In this document: positions 48,501 through 60,900 of the stretch, piece after piece | Layout: each line of letters starts with the position of its first letter | Numbering within the stretch: position 1 is the stretch's first letter | Assembly (NCBI GenBank): GCA_018881555.1 | Contig: JACAXG010000008.1 | Span: 15,060,816 to 15,124,815 of the forward strand | Source: Amblyornis subalaris | Lineage: Eukaryota > Chordata > Aves > Passeriformes > Ptilonorhynchidae | Direction of reading: 5' to 3' | Length of the DNA stretch: 64,000 nucleotides | Notes under the pieces: generated by a model | What the model was told of the DNA's origin: nothing | The model's input: only the letters and a program-made list of their open reading frames with translations | The model's database searches: none | Made by a program: the position numbers and the translations under genes

Positions 48501-51500
48501 TTATGTTTGAAGCCTGGCTGAGGTTCCCTAATGGCTGCTAATCCTCTGGTTTCTTTGACTACATCCTGTGCCAGACCCGCTCCCACCTCAGCAGGCTTGG
48601 GGTTTCTGCTTGCTTCACATAAGCGTCCAAAAATGTGTAGGAGGAGGCTCCNTACCAGACTGGGTGAGAGTGGGATGGATTGAAAGAGCAGCTACAACAG
48701 CTAAATTTCCCTTGCTGAAACACTGAAAAGTTAAATGTACTTTTAAGGGATGAGGCACTTGGAAAGAAGATGAGCTCTAGCCCAAAGGGACTTTAGGTAA
48801 GAGGCTGCAGAGGAAGTTAAGAGAAGTTTTAGGGTGGACTTAGTGGATCTGCTGCTGGCAGTAGCTGTAGCTCCACTGAAAGCTGTGGGAATTCTTGCCA
48901 GATGGAGACATGGCCTTGAGCATTGTTGATTCAAGGAATGGTTTCCCAGGAGAAAGGATAAAAAAACTTAACCTGGAGAGATGGCCTGACACATTGCTAT
49001 GGCAATGAATGCTAAAAATAAAAAGTTTAGAAGGAAGTGAACCCTTTGCTCACAGTCATCCTTCCTTTTCCTCAAGGTTTGTGAAGAGTGCTCTTCCCCT
49101 GACTCCAGTGCTGCTCCCGTGGCTATGATCCCATGGAAAACCTGTTCCAACAAGGCATTTTTCCTTTACCTCTCCTTTCATTCTTGCTGCTATTCTCTCA
49201 ATGCTCACCTCATATATTCCCTTTCCCGTGGTTTCCACTACTCACGTTTGTTCTCTATTTATTTTTTCAAAGTGCTGGAATAACAAGAGGATCAGGTTTG
49301 TGCAGTATTTTTTTCCATGGAGACCTTGGGGGGCTGTCTGTGTGTGCTGCAGGGCTGGCAAGCACCCGTGTCCCCTCAGCCAGGGGCTGGCCCGTGGAGG
49401 GACGCGCAGAGCACCCCACTGCAGCCCCGTGTCTAATGAGGACGTGAAGTTTCAGTGACAGAGCAGCAGTGCCAGGGGCAGCACAATTGACCCCTGCCCC
49501 TGCGAGGAGCACGTGCGCAGAGGGGCCGTGGAGCACAAAAAGTTATATATTATTTCTTTGCCCCACCTCCTGCTCCTTGCCGAGGAGGCACAATGGCCAA
49601 ACCCCATTTGCTCATCCCCTCCAAAGGGAAGTTGTGTCATTCCTGAAGAACAGGGCCTTGCAAAGAAATGTGTGTGTATTAGAGGCATGCTTGCCCAATG
49701 CTGGCTCTAAAACCTGTCCCGAAGTTTCCCTGCTCATCCCCCACAAGATACCGTAAGATGTTATGATCCCACCCAAAATTTCTGTTCAAGGTGCTCAAAC
49801 AAAGTGATTATTCCCTCAGACCCAGGGTCCCCTTTGTGCTGTGGCAGCGACCGGCTCGTTGCCTGATAGTTGGGGTTTGCAGAGCTCTGGAAAAGGCTGG
49901 GAAATGAGGTACAGCACCTCGCTNTGTGTCAGACACAGAACCGGTCTGGCCTTTGATTGGAGCTTTGTTGAAGCTGTAGGACTGGTTAGATGCTTTTGTT
50001 TGACCGGGATTTTGAAGTTAAAGGCTTTCTAATGCTGTGTACAAAATATATGATTCTGGTGCCGACATGAAACCTGCTGAGGACTTTAAAGCAAAATCTG
50101 TGACTACTCTCCTAGGGAGCAGGAACATGGATGTGTGTAAGTCAGGAGAGTTGAGATTAGCAGCATCTCTAAAAGGTTCTTTCAGTAGCTGTGATTCCTT
50201 TTGGCATTTTATTAACACATCCAAACTCTTCCTCATGCTGTTTCATTCCTGCCGAGGAAACACAGACATGTCTGGTGGGGGTCTGCAGGGGGCTTCCCTT
50301 CTGTGTTTCTGTCTGCACACAGAGATGCTCATCACCATTTGTGTTCTGAGACTGGCCATCCAGGCTGGGCAGAGCACAAGGGAAAAGATTGTCCTGCCCC
50401 AAGGGGCTTGTGCTCTTACCAGGAAAGACAGCCTTCGAGACATGGATTTTTTCCTTTTCTCTTCAACAGGAACACTAATTGTGTGGCTGGCTGAGACCAC
50501 GCAGGAGTGTCAGCAAGAGAAATGGAACGGCAACCTAGATCGCCCAGCCAGCAGCTCCTCCAAGGGTTGCTGAGTCTGCTCTGGTTTGCTGCATGGTGCT
50601 CAACTCTTCTGTTCATGAAGTGGGGCCTGTGCTGGGGCTCAGCTGATGGAGAAAAGCCCAGCATTTTGGAGGTGAGCTGTTTGAGAATGCTCTCTTTTCA
50701 GTGTTTCCTTATGGGTAATTCTGGATATTTGGGATTTTTTTCCTATGAGATTCAATTTCAGCTTTAAAAGATTGTTTGAAATCATCTATTTTTTCTTACA
50801 CATTAACTGTGAATCTATTTTTACAATTAGACAGTGGATGGCTCTGAGAGGTTATTATCAACTACTGCAAATAACAGCCAGAAACATGAGTGAAATTCTG
50901 ACATTTTCCATAGCTCTGTGTTCAAAGTTGGTGGCAGAATCAACCTGTTAAACCTTGTCAACCCCAGGAAAAGAATGTGAATTCAAGTTAATAATTTTAT
51001 TTTTTGATGGATTTTATCTGAATTGAGCCTTGATGGAGTTACCTCCTTGCTGTCCCCAGTACAGCAGCATCGGTAACTACGGGGAAAATTACTTTCTGCC
51101 TGTGTCTCCAAGGTCACCATTTTCACAGGGATGCTGGCAGCCACCCTGGCACTGCTTCCCTCCTGCATTCTCCATCTTGTGNGATTTTGGTAAAAGATTT
51201 TTTCCCACTGCTGTCTCAGAGGACTTTTGCTTAAGGTGATTTCCACATTGTTTGAGTGGTTGTTCACCCAATGTTTCAGCTGGGTTCGAAGCCTCTAGGA
51301 AGAGAGGGAAAAAGTGACACAAAGAAGCCACAACCAATCCTNATCTATATGTTCTATTGGTGGTCTTTAATACGGCACAATATGGGGTAATCATGAACAG
51401 CTTTTGTTTCATAGGGATGTCTCTGTCCCATATTAAAACCCCCCTTTGCCACAGAAAATCAATGTTTATACTGAAAAACAGACGGGGACTCAGGTTTGGG

Positions 51501-54500
51501 TTTTTTTGGCCATGATGTTAANTCTCACAAGCACAAAGTTAATTTTTCTCCTCCACCCTCCACTACCAGCAGGTCCTAGGGTGCAGTTTGTGAAGGGTCA
51601 GCTCTGCTCAGAGTGCTGAGCAGCAGATGGCTCATCTTCACGGGCTGCACACTTTGGGAGTGATAGTGGCTTGGTTGTTTATGACACTGGGTCCCTTGAG
51701 GTTATTTTTCAACAGTGTTATTAAGAATATATTTCTGGAAGTTGTGTGTGAAATTGCTAAAAGATCGTAGGTGTTGGANAAACTGAGGGATCTGAAGCAG
51801 CAAAACCCTCAGGCTCTGGTTCAATATGAAGCCTGAGGTGTGTTGCTAGCAGCCCTTGCCGCAAGGTGTATTTGGGACATGCGACAGTTGTGTGTGGTGG
51901 ATTGCGAGGGTCTGACGAGCCGCCTAGGGGTGAGAAATCCACTCCACTTTTGGCAGTGCAATATCACAATGTTTGTGTGGTTGGATGGAATTCAGTAATC
52001 ATGGAAACATGGAAAACAAAAGTAGGAAGGATCCTCTGCAGATCCGTGTTGGTGCCGATGGTAGGGATCTCTCACTGCTCAGGACTGATGCTGCTGAGAA
52101 GACTGTGGGGTCTGGGAGCAAGGCCAGAGGTTCTGTGTGAGGCGGAAGAGCGGGTCTCTGAAGCTGGGTGTTGTGTTTTCTACTGGATATCGACAAGCCT
52201 NGATTGGAAGGACCCACAGTGGGAGGGAGCAGGGGCAGGGAAAGCCTTGCCTGACACTGCGTCCCTGGGGCTCCATTGTGGCCAGCATGCCAAGAATCAG
52301 CCTTGTGACAAGGAACTGAGGGTCGCTCACCAGGCTCTTCCCCAGCCTGAGCTGCCTGTCTGGCTCACAAATGCTCTACATCACCTGCTAGTGTAGCACG
52401 GGGCAGGGGAGGTGAGGGAGCAGATGCTCCTGGGAGTTCCTACACAGGGCTGTATCAACCAGCACTATCAGGATAATGCGACTGTGCTGGCCTGACACGG
52501 TGTTTGGGTAGTTCTTAGCCCCATGGAGATGTGATCCCCATCCAGAGCTCCTCGGGTGATGCACACAAATAGCACTGATTTAATGGAGAGGGACCAGACT
52601 GGGCGATCCAAGGATCCCTTATTGCTGTGAGTGAAGGGGGTCCTACAGATGACGATTCATAAATCCTGAGTTATTTACTGCGTGCAACCTGCCCCAAGCA
52701 GTAAATCTTACTTTCATTTACCTGAAGTTAATTTCCTTTTAGAAACAATAGCATTGCCCATGAGCCTGTTGGAAGATGTATCAGTTTGTGAACTCGTGAC
52801 TAATGGATGGTTTGGATGGGNGCCAAGACGTCAGGAAATCAGTTCGTTTGTACCCGTTCTGGGTAAGCTTGGAAAAAAAGTCAGTGTTTAGTAGCGCTAT
52901 CCAAAGGCAAGTAGAAAGATGAAGCTACAAACAAGCAGGAAGAAAATACCCTCTCCCACTCCAGGGTGGGCTGCGTGATTGATCCAGAGAGGTGCTGTGC
53001 AGGAGGGTGGAAGTGTTATTGTGTAAAGCAGGACACCCTCCAGCAGGGTGTAGTGAGTTGGGAAGACAAATTGGGCAAATCACTGTGGTACTTCGATGCC
53101 ACAAGTCAGAAAAGGATCAGAGACCTCAGGCTCAAGGACTCAGAGTGTACTGTGTATGTCTAAGTTGTGTCTGTAGAAAAACTTCTTCCTTGACTACCAG
53201 ATTGCTTTACTCCTGGTAAAGCCAGGGGCTGTATTCCTATGGACTGCAGTAGGAAAGGACAATAACTCCTATATGCGAATAATTTTATCTGGATACTGGA
53301 TATGTCAGAAGATTACAAAAAATTTAAAGGCTTAGTTCTTCTGTCTTTTATGGGAGTAAATTGGTGTGAAATAAAAACAAGGCTGTTGCCTGTACCNGTG
53401 ATGCCTACGGATTGCAGGCAAATGCTTTCTTTAAACTCTGATCTCCGAAATAATGCTCTTTGCAAGATCTGTTTCATTCGGTATGGAAATGCAATTTGTT
53501 GCAAGCACGGCTGCTTTGCTTTATGGAGCTAAATGGACTGAGTGTTGCTGTCTGCCTGATGCACTCCTCGGGCATAACCGAGTCTTCTGACAATGTCAGA
53601 AGGTAAGAGAGGGCAAACCACTTGCATTCTGTACTCCTGTGGATAAAGCAGGACATGGTGAACCCATTTTGTTCTCAACAGGAGTGCAGACTTAAAGCAG
53701 GTCGCCCGGTGTGTGTTTTTCTTTTTGGTTTTTTGTTNTTTTTTTTTTTTTTTTTTGGCAAAAGAAAACCTTCTCCAGTAGTTTGCTGCTCAGGTTTTTA
53801 TAGTTTATCATCTTATATACCATTATCTTTTCAGTAGTTGCACTGAAACCTCTCTGTTTCAAGTAACTAAGATGAATTACAACCCAGAAGCACATGAATA
53901 GACCCTGTATCTAGAGACACTTTTTGATACACCACAAACAGCAAAAGAGACTTTCTTCAGCGGAATTCCTTGTAATACAACTATTCTTGGTCCAGATACA
54001 GATCTAAGTGGATCAGTTACCAAATTAGGTAGATGTTAAGGGTTTAAACAGATATACCAAGGGTACAAAGAGCATGAAGTATCAATGATCTTCTCCAACC
54101 CTACCTAGAAACCCTGCTAGTCTGGGCTGTTGTGCAGCGTNTCATGTCCCGTACACTGGAATTTCTTGTATAGCTTGGAGATGTAGCTGAAAGGATAAAC
54201 CTGACCAAGTGTCACTATTCAAATTCTATCCTCTGTCCTGGGAGAAACAAATTGGCTTCTAAGGAATGGCTCAGCCTGAGCTTGTGCACCCTATTGGGTG
54301 CTACCACCTTGGAGGCACATCNTGGAGGTCTGCTCAGCCTCCCTGCTCTACCAGAGGAGAGAATCGCTGCCTCGTCCGAGGGATTTCCGTCTGTCAAACA
54401 CTACAGATGCATTTCCCCTCACCAACCATTTCTGAGAATTCACTGGCGAGGCTGTTAGAGGGCATTTCACCCCNTTTTGTGTGGTTTTGGAGTCATTGTT

Positions 54501-57500
54501 TAAAACGAGCTCAGCCCTGAGTCATGTAGGATTTCCTCAGAGTGTTTGTGTCCCAGTGACCTGGCAGGCATGCGGGTGTTGTTCCCAGGGATGGTGCAAT
54601 GAAACTCTTTCCATGCTCCCGCTGTTGTGTGTACTAAACTTGTGTCCTGAGGCCACGAACTCGGTGGAGACCCACCTCGTTGCAGGCACTGTCCCAGCGA
54701 GTGGTAAATTAGTGGTTTTTTTCCCAGAAGCGATTATAATAAGGAAGGATAAGACAAAGGGGAATGTGTCATTTTCCCATTATAGATGGCAACAGGAGAA
54801 GAATACCTCTCTTGTTATAGATGTGCTCAACTGTCCTAGGGGAAATAATTCTTGTATTGATGGTATGAGTTGCTCCAGTGTTTGTACCACTTCAGCTCAG
54901 TCTCCTTCCAGGGCTAGAGAGGTGCAGCAGCAGGGCCAGCCTGAGCACAGTACAGGCAGGTGGGGCTGTGCTGAGTGAGATGAACCTCTATTGGACAACT
55001 GCACTTTTTCACCTGAAGGGAAGACACAAAATATCTTTCCCAACCCACACAGGAAGGTGTCCCAAACCCCTTCTTCCTTTCCTTGCTGGCTGATGAGTTT
55101 CACTGGGCTCGGTTGTTACACCAAAGCAAATTAAAGCTAAAGAAAACACAACAGCAGGGAAAAGTCCCCTCATCTCACAGCACGTCTCCCCTGCAGAGAG
55201 ATATTTTTGACAATTCTGTTTCTTTTTTTCCTAATTAGAAGTAATGATGTGTTTCTCGGGTCAAGAAGACCTCCTTTGCTGTGAAATATTAGGCTGATTT
55301 TGACAGTGTGACTAAAAATAGGCATGTACACACACATGTGCCTGCATGCACATGCACCAGCGGGAATAAACATGTAGTGCTCTTTGCTTAATTACAAACA
55401 TACTTTCCTCTGGGGGTGGGGGACCGCCTTTGCCTCCAGTTAGTTGTTTTTCAAGTAAATAGAGAGAAGGAGTTTTCTGAAGAACAGATGGGCTGGAATG
55501 AGGAATAGAAATATTTTCAGTCAAAGAGGGGCCGGATGATGTAATAAGCCACAGGAACAAAGTTCAGTTATTTTATGCTCTCATCCAGACCTCAGAACGA
55601 AAATGCCTCTGTTGTTAATTTCGGATTCATCTGCTTTTGAAGGCTGGCTCTGGCTTTAAATGCTATTATAATACACACAGAGCTAAACTGGGCAAGCAGC
55701 AATTGAGCAATGATGGAAGAATATATTTGTCAGTACTGGAAGCCTTTGGGTAGTGTTTGCTCTGCAGATGATAGGCCAGAGATGCGTTTGGTTACTCTGG
55801 AGGGAAAAGGGTGTACCTTGAATAACCTTAATGGAAGTCCTCAAAATTTGCCTCTGCCTGACTGAAGTGAGGTTGGCTTTTGAGGCTGCCATTTGAGGGC
55901 TCAGTAGCTGCTCATAAATACTTCTGCAAGGCTGGCTAGTTCTTGTGCTAGGACTAAATCTCTCCTGCTCCACTGCCATGCATAGCTCCTACTGTGAGGG
56001 CTCGTAGGTGTGCATGTCCCCACCTTGGGCTACTGGGGCCCAGGGAGAAACAAGGACAGACAAGATGCCTGTTCTGCAAAGTCAACTGCTTTGGTCATGT
56101 TGGTTATCACTGTACCCTTTGAGAGAACTGCTAATGGAGCACTTGTTCTTATCCTGAGTTGTGGACTCTTCAGACAAGGTTAAGTGTCAACAGTCTCGAA
56201 TGGGGTTCTGCCGGTCAGAAAGGAGCCTTGTGCAAGGCCGGGACAGGAAGAAGAGGAGGAGGAGAGCCCAGTGGGGAGCTTGGTGCANTTTGGTACCTCC
56301 AGTGATGGAGAATGACTGTGAAAGTCAAAATTAGTTGCTCATTGGAGTTGTTGGTGGTGATCACTTTGCACCAAGCTGGCCCGAGAGCAGCTCCTGAGGG
56401 AACCTAAGCAGGCTTCACTTTTTAGCTCAGAGCCACAGAGCTGGGATGCAGCTCTGTGAAGTGCTGCTGTCCCAGAGCTGGCTCAGAGGACAGCAGTGGT
56501 GGAGTTGCAATGGAAAGATGCTGTAGGAAGTGCAGAAACTCTTGCGGTTGATCTGAGCGTTAAGATTTTGCCAGCTACTGATGTGTGCAGAAAGAGGTGG
56601 GGAAAGTGTGTGTGACAATCGCCCCGTGGCTCTGATGAGTTGGTGGAGAAAATGAGAGTAAGAAATGCTGCAAAGAATGATAGGGAAGACTGTGTAGGAA
56701 ATGAGGGGTTTGGGATGGTCACATACCTGTGGAAGTGTTCTGCCTGCCTCTACAAAGCTGCTTTTCAGGACTCAATTAACTCATATGTCAGATGGAATAA
56801 AATTCTTGCTGTTTGTTTGAGTATTGATCAAATTGTTCCCAGTTGTTTGCACAGCACTGTGCTCTAGTCCTGGTTACATTCTGGTTAACTCCCTTCAGAG
56901 ACAACTCCCTTCAGCGATGCCCATGAATCAAGCAGAACAATTTATTCTCTAAGAGAAGCCTAATGGATGGTTTGGACAGCCTCCAGAATTGCAGCTCTCC
57001 CTGTCTGAGCAGCCTGAGACGTTTCAGCGCTTGAGAACAAAACCCAGAGATGGGCACGGCTGAGAGCCGCACACAAAACTGACAGACAGAGATGGCTTTT
57101 CCCTCTCTCTGCTTCCTCAGTCTCTTAGGGAGGCTTGACCCCTAGAAGGGAAGGATCTGGGAGTTCAAATCCAGCCCAAATGCCACTGCCCCAAATTCAC
57201 GGCTTTACCTTCTAAACGTCAAGGGTTGAGGTCCAGAAAGCTTCTGATAAGTACTGTGATGCCTCACAGGTGCAGTGTGTCCCAAGTCCCTGCATGGCTT
57301 TAATTAGTGTTTATTTGAATTTACATGTTCTAAAGTCTGAAGTGAATGTGACATCTGAAAAAAATCGGAATGCAGGACATTTTGAGACACAGCTAAAAGG
57401 AGGTTTTGATTGATACAGGTGGTTTTAGCTGTGATTGCAAAAAGAAAAAAAAAGTTCAGTCCAGTAAAGATCAGCCTGAAAAGGTACTTTTGAGGGATTT

Positions 57501-57504
57501 AGGG
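39510..57504. other. Unique non-coding stretch
   Basis: These 18 kb show no recognisable gene, RNA gene or transposon. The longest frames (178 codons at 50037-50573 and 176 codons at 51866-52396, both +) have no domains. T-tracts lie at 43260-43274 and 53739-53756. A hairpin with 7-bp arms (catgtgc and gcacatg, 6-base loop) lies at 55335-55354. A 12-mer aactcccttcag is repeated at 56887-56898 and 56903-56914. The region around 43990-44600 and around 55560-55680 looked enhancer-like by eye but shows no decisive motif. Confidence 0.6.
53739..53756 (+). repeat. T18 homopolymer
   Basis: Eighteen T residues follow an ambiguous base at 53738, preceded by T-rich sequence from about 53716. The N directly before the tract suggests length or base uncertainty there. 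Confidence 0.85.
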
Positions 57505-57958
57505 TATGGTGGGTTGATCCCATCCAGCAGCTGAACACTCATCTGGCCACTTGCTCACTCCTTCCCCAGGGAGAGTGAGGGGGAGTATTGGAAGAACAAA
57601 AGTGGTAAAAACTCCTGGGTCAAGATAAAGACAATTTAATAACTGAAGGAACACAAAGGCAGGAGGGGAATAAGCGCTGTGAAGACAGTCATCCATCCCA
57701 TCCATCAGCAGACTGATGTCCAGGCAGTCTCTGGCAGCAGCTACCTTGGAAAGACTAAACCACCCTTTCAGTCCCACCTGATCCCCTCACATCTACCCTC
57801 TGCTCCCTTGGTGGTGGACTGAGGAGCAAGGAAGGTCTTTATGCTCTGCAGGAGCCAGAACACTGNTGTGTTATCAACGCTGATGAAGTCACAAATCTAA
57901 AATACAGCACCATACGGGCTGCTAGGATGAAAATTAACTCCATCCCAGCCACATCCTG
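57505..57958 (-). mobile_element. Solo LTR (songbird ERVL-type), variant form
   Basis: On the - strand both ends match the family of the LTR at 10188-11036. The 5' side has ggatgggatggagttaattt, ttcatcctagcagcccgtat, ggtgctgtattttagattt. The 3' side has cagttattaaattgtcttta, tcttgacccaggagttttta and the gagtgagcaagtggccagat block. The middle (about 57630-57860) does not align with the first LTR and lacks its agaagctgggagg segment, so this is a different subfamily or a recombinant. Length is about 454 bases against 541 for the other. No internal retroviral sequence is attached and no target duplication was found. Confidence 0.8.
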
Positions 57959-60900
57959 TGCATTGGGTTTTGGAAGGGAGAGGGCTTTGTCAGGCTCGTG
58001 TCTTTTGTTGTCATCAGGAGCTGGGAGCAGAATCAAGAGGCTACACAACACTTCCCAAAAGGGCAGTGGGAAGGCACCATTAGTTGCAGGCCTGGACAAA
58101 AAGCCAATTTGGGCAGTTCCAGTAGTGATTTAATTTGGTGTTACTAACCCATGATACGTGGCANAGAACAGGAGATGGAAAAGCAATACATTATTCCACG
58201 AGTTAAGAGGATGGGGTATGTTTGGGCCATGGCAGTAGCATTCACTTCTTTCGCACTGCTCCTCTGCTCAGAGAGAGAACAATGTTTTGTAAGGGAAGGT
58301 AGCCTGGCGTTGTCTGGGGAACTGCAAGTGGGTTATTTCCTTCGGAGCCCAGATTCCATCTGGGAGAGTTGACTGAGGGAATGTCAATTTAAGAGACTGT
58401 GACCGTGTGCNGTCCCTTTCTAGCTTGAATTTGTCTGGATCAGGGATGCATTCTCAGGGGCACAGTATGTGAGAACATTGGACAGCAAGGCGACATGGGG
58501 CTGTTAGGAGAGGCTGTGCTGTGAGTGATGAGAGAAATTTACTTGCAGATTTACTTGGCCAAAGGGCAGAAAGTTTCTTCTGTGTCTACTCTGTGTCACA
58601 ACCATCAGTCTGNGAGTTAGTGCTGACTGGTGGGGGTGTCTCCCATCTCAGAAATTGCCATAATTGGGTGCTAATGGTCATCTATGCTTGCACAGTTTTG
58701 TTAGAAAAATGCCAAATGGGTACACAGTGCCTCCAAACCAGTATATAGCAGCGGTGGTGGTGTGACATTGCAGTAGGACAACGAGCTCAAGCAGAGNAAG
58801 CTTCACTCAGACATTGTAAGGGCTCCTCAGAAGCCAGGGTGTGTCTGCTGCTGTGTCTGCTGCTCCATCCTTTGGCTACTGNCAGAAGAGACCCTCATGT
58901 GCTAAGTGCAAATTGCATGTCGAAGGAGACAGCACCAGCAGATGTGCACATGAACAGAAAATACAGGAGAAAAGGCAGGTATGTGGTACAGAGCCTTGAA
59001 TAGCTGCCAGAAAGCTGATCTGTGTATTTAATCACCAGGAGGAGTCCCAGAGCCTGTGTGGTACAGTGAGGGTCTCCCGAGATGGAAGCATTACTGTGCC
59101 TATAAGGAATATTCCTGTTTACTCCCACTGATGCTTTATGTAACAATCCTCCTCTGCCCGTGACTGCCTGTCAGATCTGAAGTAACTTTTCTTCTGATGG
59201 ATGTCTTCATGCTGAAGGGGAATTGTGGGGATTTTCAGCATGAAATGGCCAGCAGCAAGAACAGTGACCCTCTCTGTGCTGTCTTCTAGAGGAGCATGGA
59301 GGCTTGAAGGTGGATGATGAAGATCCACCCACTGAGCACTGCATTTATTTTTCCTGGATGTTTCTGTACNTGAAGTAGAAGCATGAGAGCAAGAATCCGT
59401 TCCTTTGGGAGACACTGTGATCAGTTAGATGCTTCCAGGGGTATGTGCATTAAAATACAAAGTAGAAATCCTATGATAATAATCTTGGTTGCTCTTTTTC
59501 CGTGGTGTTTTTTGACTTCTTTGCTGTGTTGCATTTCCATGAAGCTGTAGAAGGTGAGGCTATTTGTGGTAGGGACATGATGCAAAGTCAAATGTCCAAG
59601 TGTGTCCATCGTATTGAAGAACTGATGATTACACTCCAGCCACACCACACTACACCTCAAATCAGCCACTTGTGTAGCAGCAGCAATTGGAGATATTTCT
59701 TAACGACTCAAGGCAATTTAACTATAAACCTCCTTTCAGTCCTTATCTGCAGATAATGCTGTATATTTTTCCCTTTTTGTGAGCAGTGGAAGGGGCAGCA
59801 CAGTTAGAGAAATGCTGTGGGTCCGTGGTCCTGGGGACCTGTCTTGTTTTGGGACAGGATGTGAAAGTTGCAGCAGCATCTTAAGACAATTCAAGGTGTC
59901 AGCAACCAAGTTCCCATCAGGAAAGTTGCTTTGAGGATGCAGCAAACTAATCGTCCAGGACTTGCTGAGTTCATGGCTCAGCTGGCATTTAATGAACAGC
60001 CAAGTTTGTGATAAACTCTATAGGCTCTGAATCTTTTCAAATCTTCTACCTTGCTCTGAGATTTACCAGGACAAACCTNGCCCTGAATCATTTTGAGCCA
60101 TCTCCCTTGACTGTTAAGTAGAGGAAGAGAATCAACAAAAACAACTAAAACTTGACCTTGTTTAGAAGAACTCTAATTATTTATGTCCTTTTTATGGACT
60201 GCTGCTGCCAACAGCTTTTGCTCACTTTGCGGTTGTGGGTCGCAGTGCCTGCTGCTGCTGTGTGTTCAGCTGAGCTAACACCACATGCCATATTCCATGA
60301 ATATATTCCCTTGATCACAAATCAGAATTTATTTCAGCTGTGTTTATTTCTCTCTTCATCTGCACNGTCTCCATCCATCCACCAACCCCCCACTAAGACC
60401 TATTACTCGCTTTCTCTTCAGACTAACACGCTCTGAAAATGCAGTTGCTTTTCGTTTCATGCATGCGAGCAGACCTCTGAAAGCCTTCACTGTTCTCACA
60501 CCCCTTCCTCATGCCTTCCCAGTAAGCTGTTTGGAGATGTGTCAAGGGATAATCCTGACTTGCGTTCATCTGTTCCAGAAAATGTGAGGTCTTGGCTATA
60601 CTATGAACACCTGCCCAAAATAGGACAACAAAGGCTGTTACACCCACCAAATGCTTCCTCATCTGGACATAGACGTGCTTTGTACTGCCAGAACATAAAG
60701 GAAAAAATATACCTTTGTGCAGACACAGACATAGAGCACAACACAAGTCATCTTTGTTAAAAAAAAAAAGAAAAGGGGAGTGGTATTGTACTGGTATGGC
60801 CGTAGCTACACATGGGATTGCTTCCAGCACAGCTCCATCAGTGAAGGATCACACCTCTCCATCTCCCTGCCTTGCAGAGCTCTGCTGGCACAAATGCTTG

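Noticed and set aside
50037..50573. 178-codon + frame
   Set aside because: There is no recognisable domain and no promoter, splice or poly(A) context. It is within the chance range.
51866..52396. 176-codon + frame
   Set aside because: It contains an ambiguous codon and no domain, and it is within the chance range.
53590..53604. Splice-donor-like aaggtaagag after a short frame
   Set aside because: The nearest open frame stops before the donor, and donor-like matches are common by chance.
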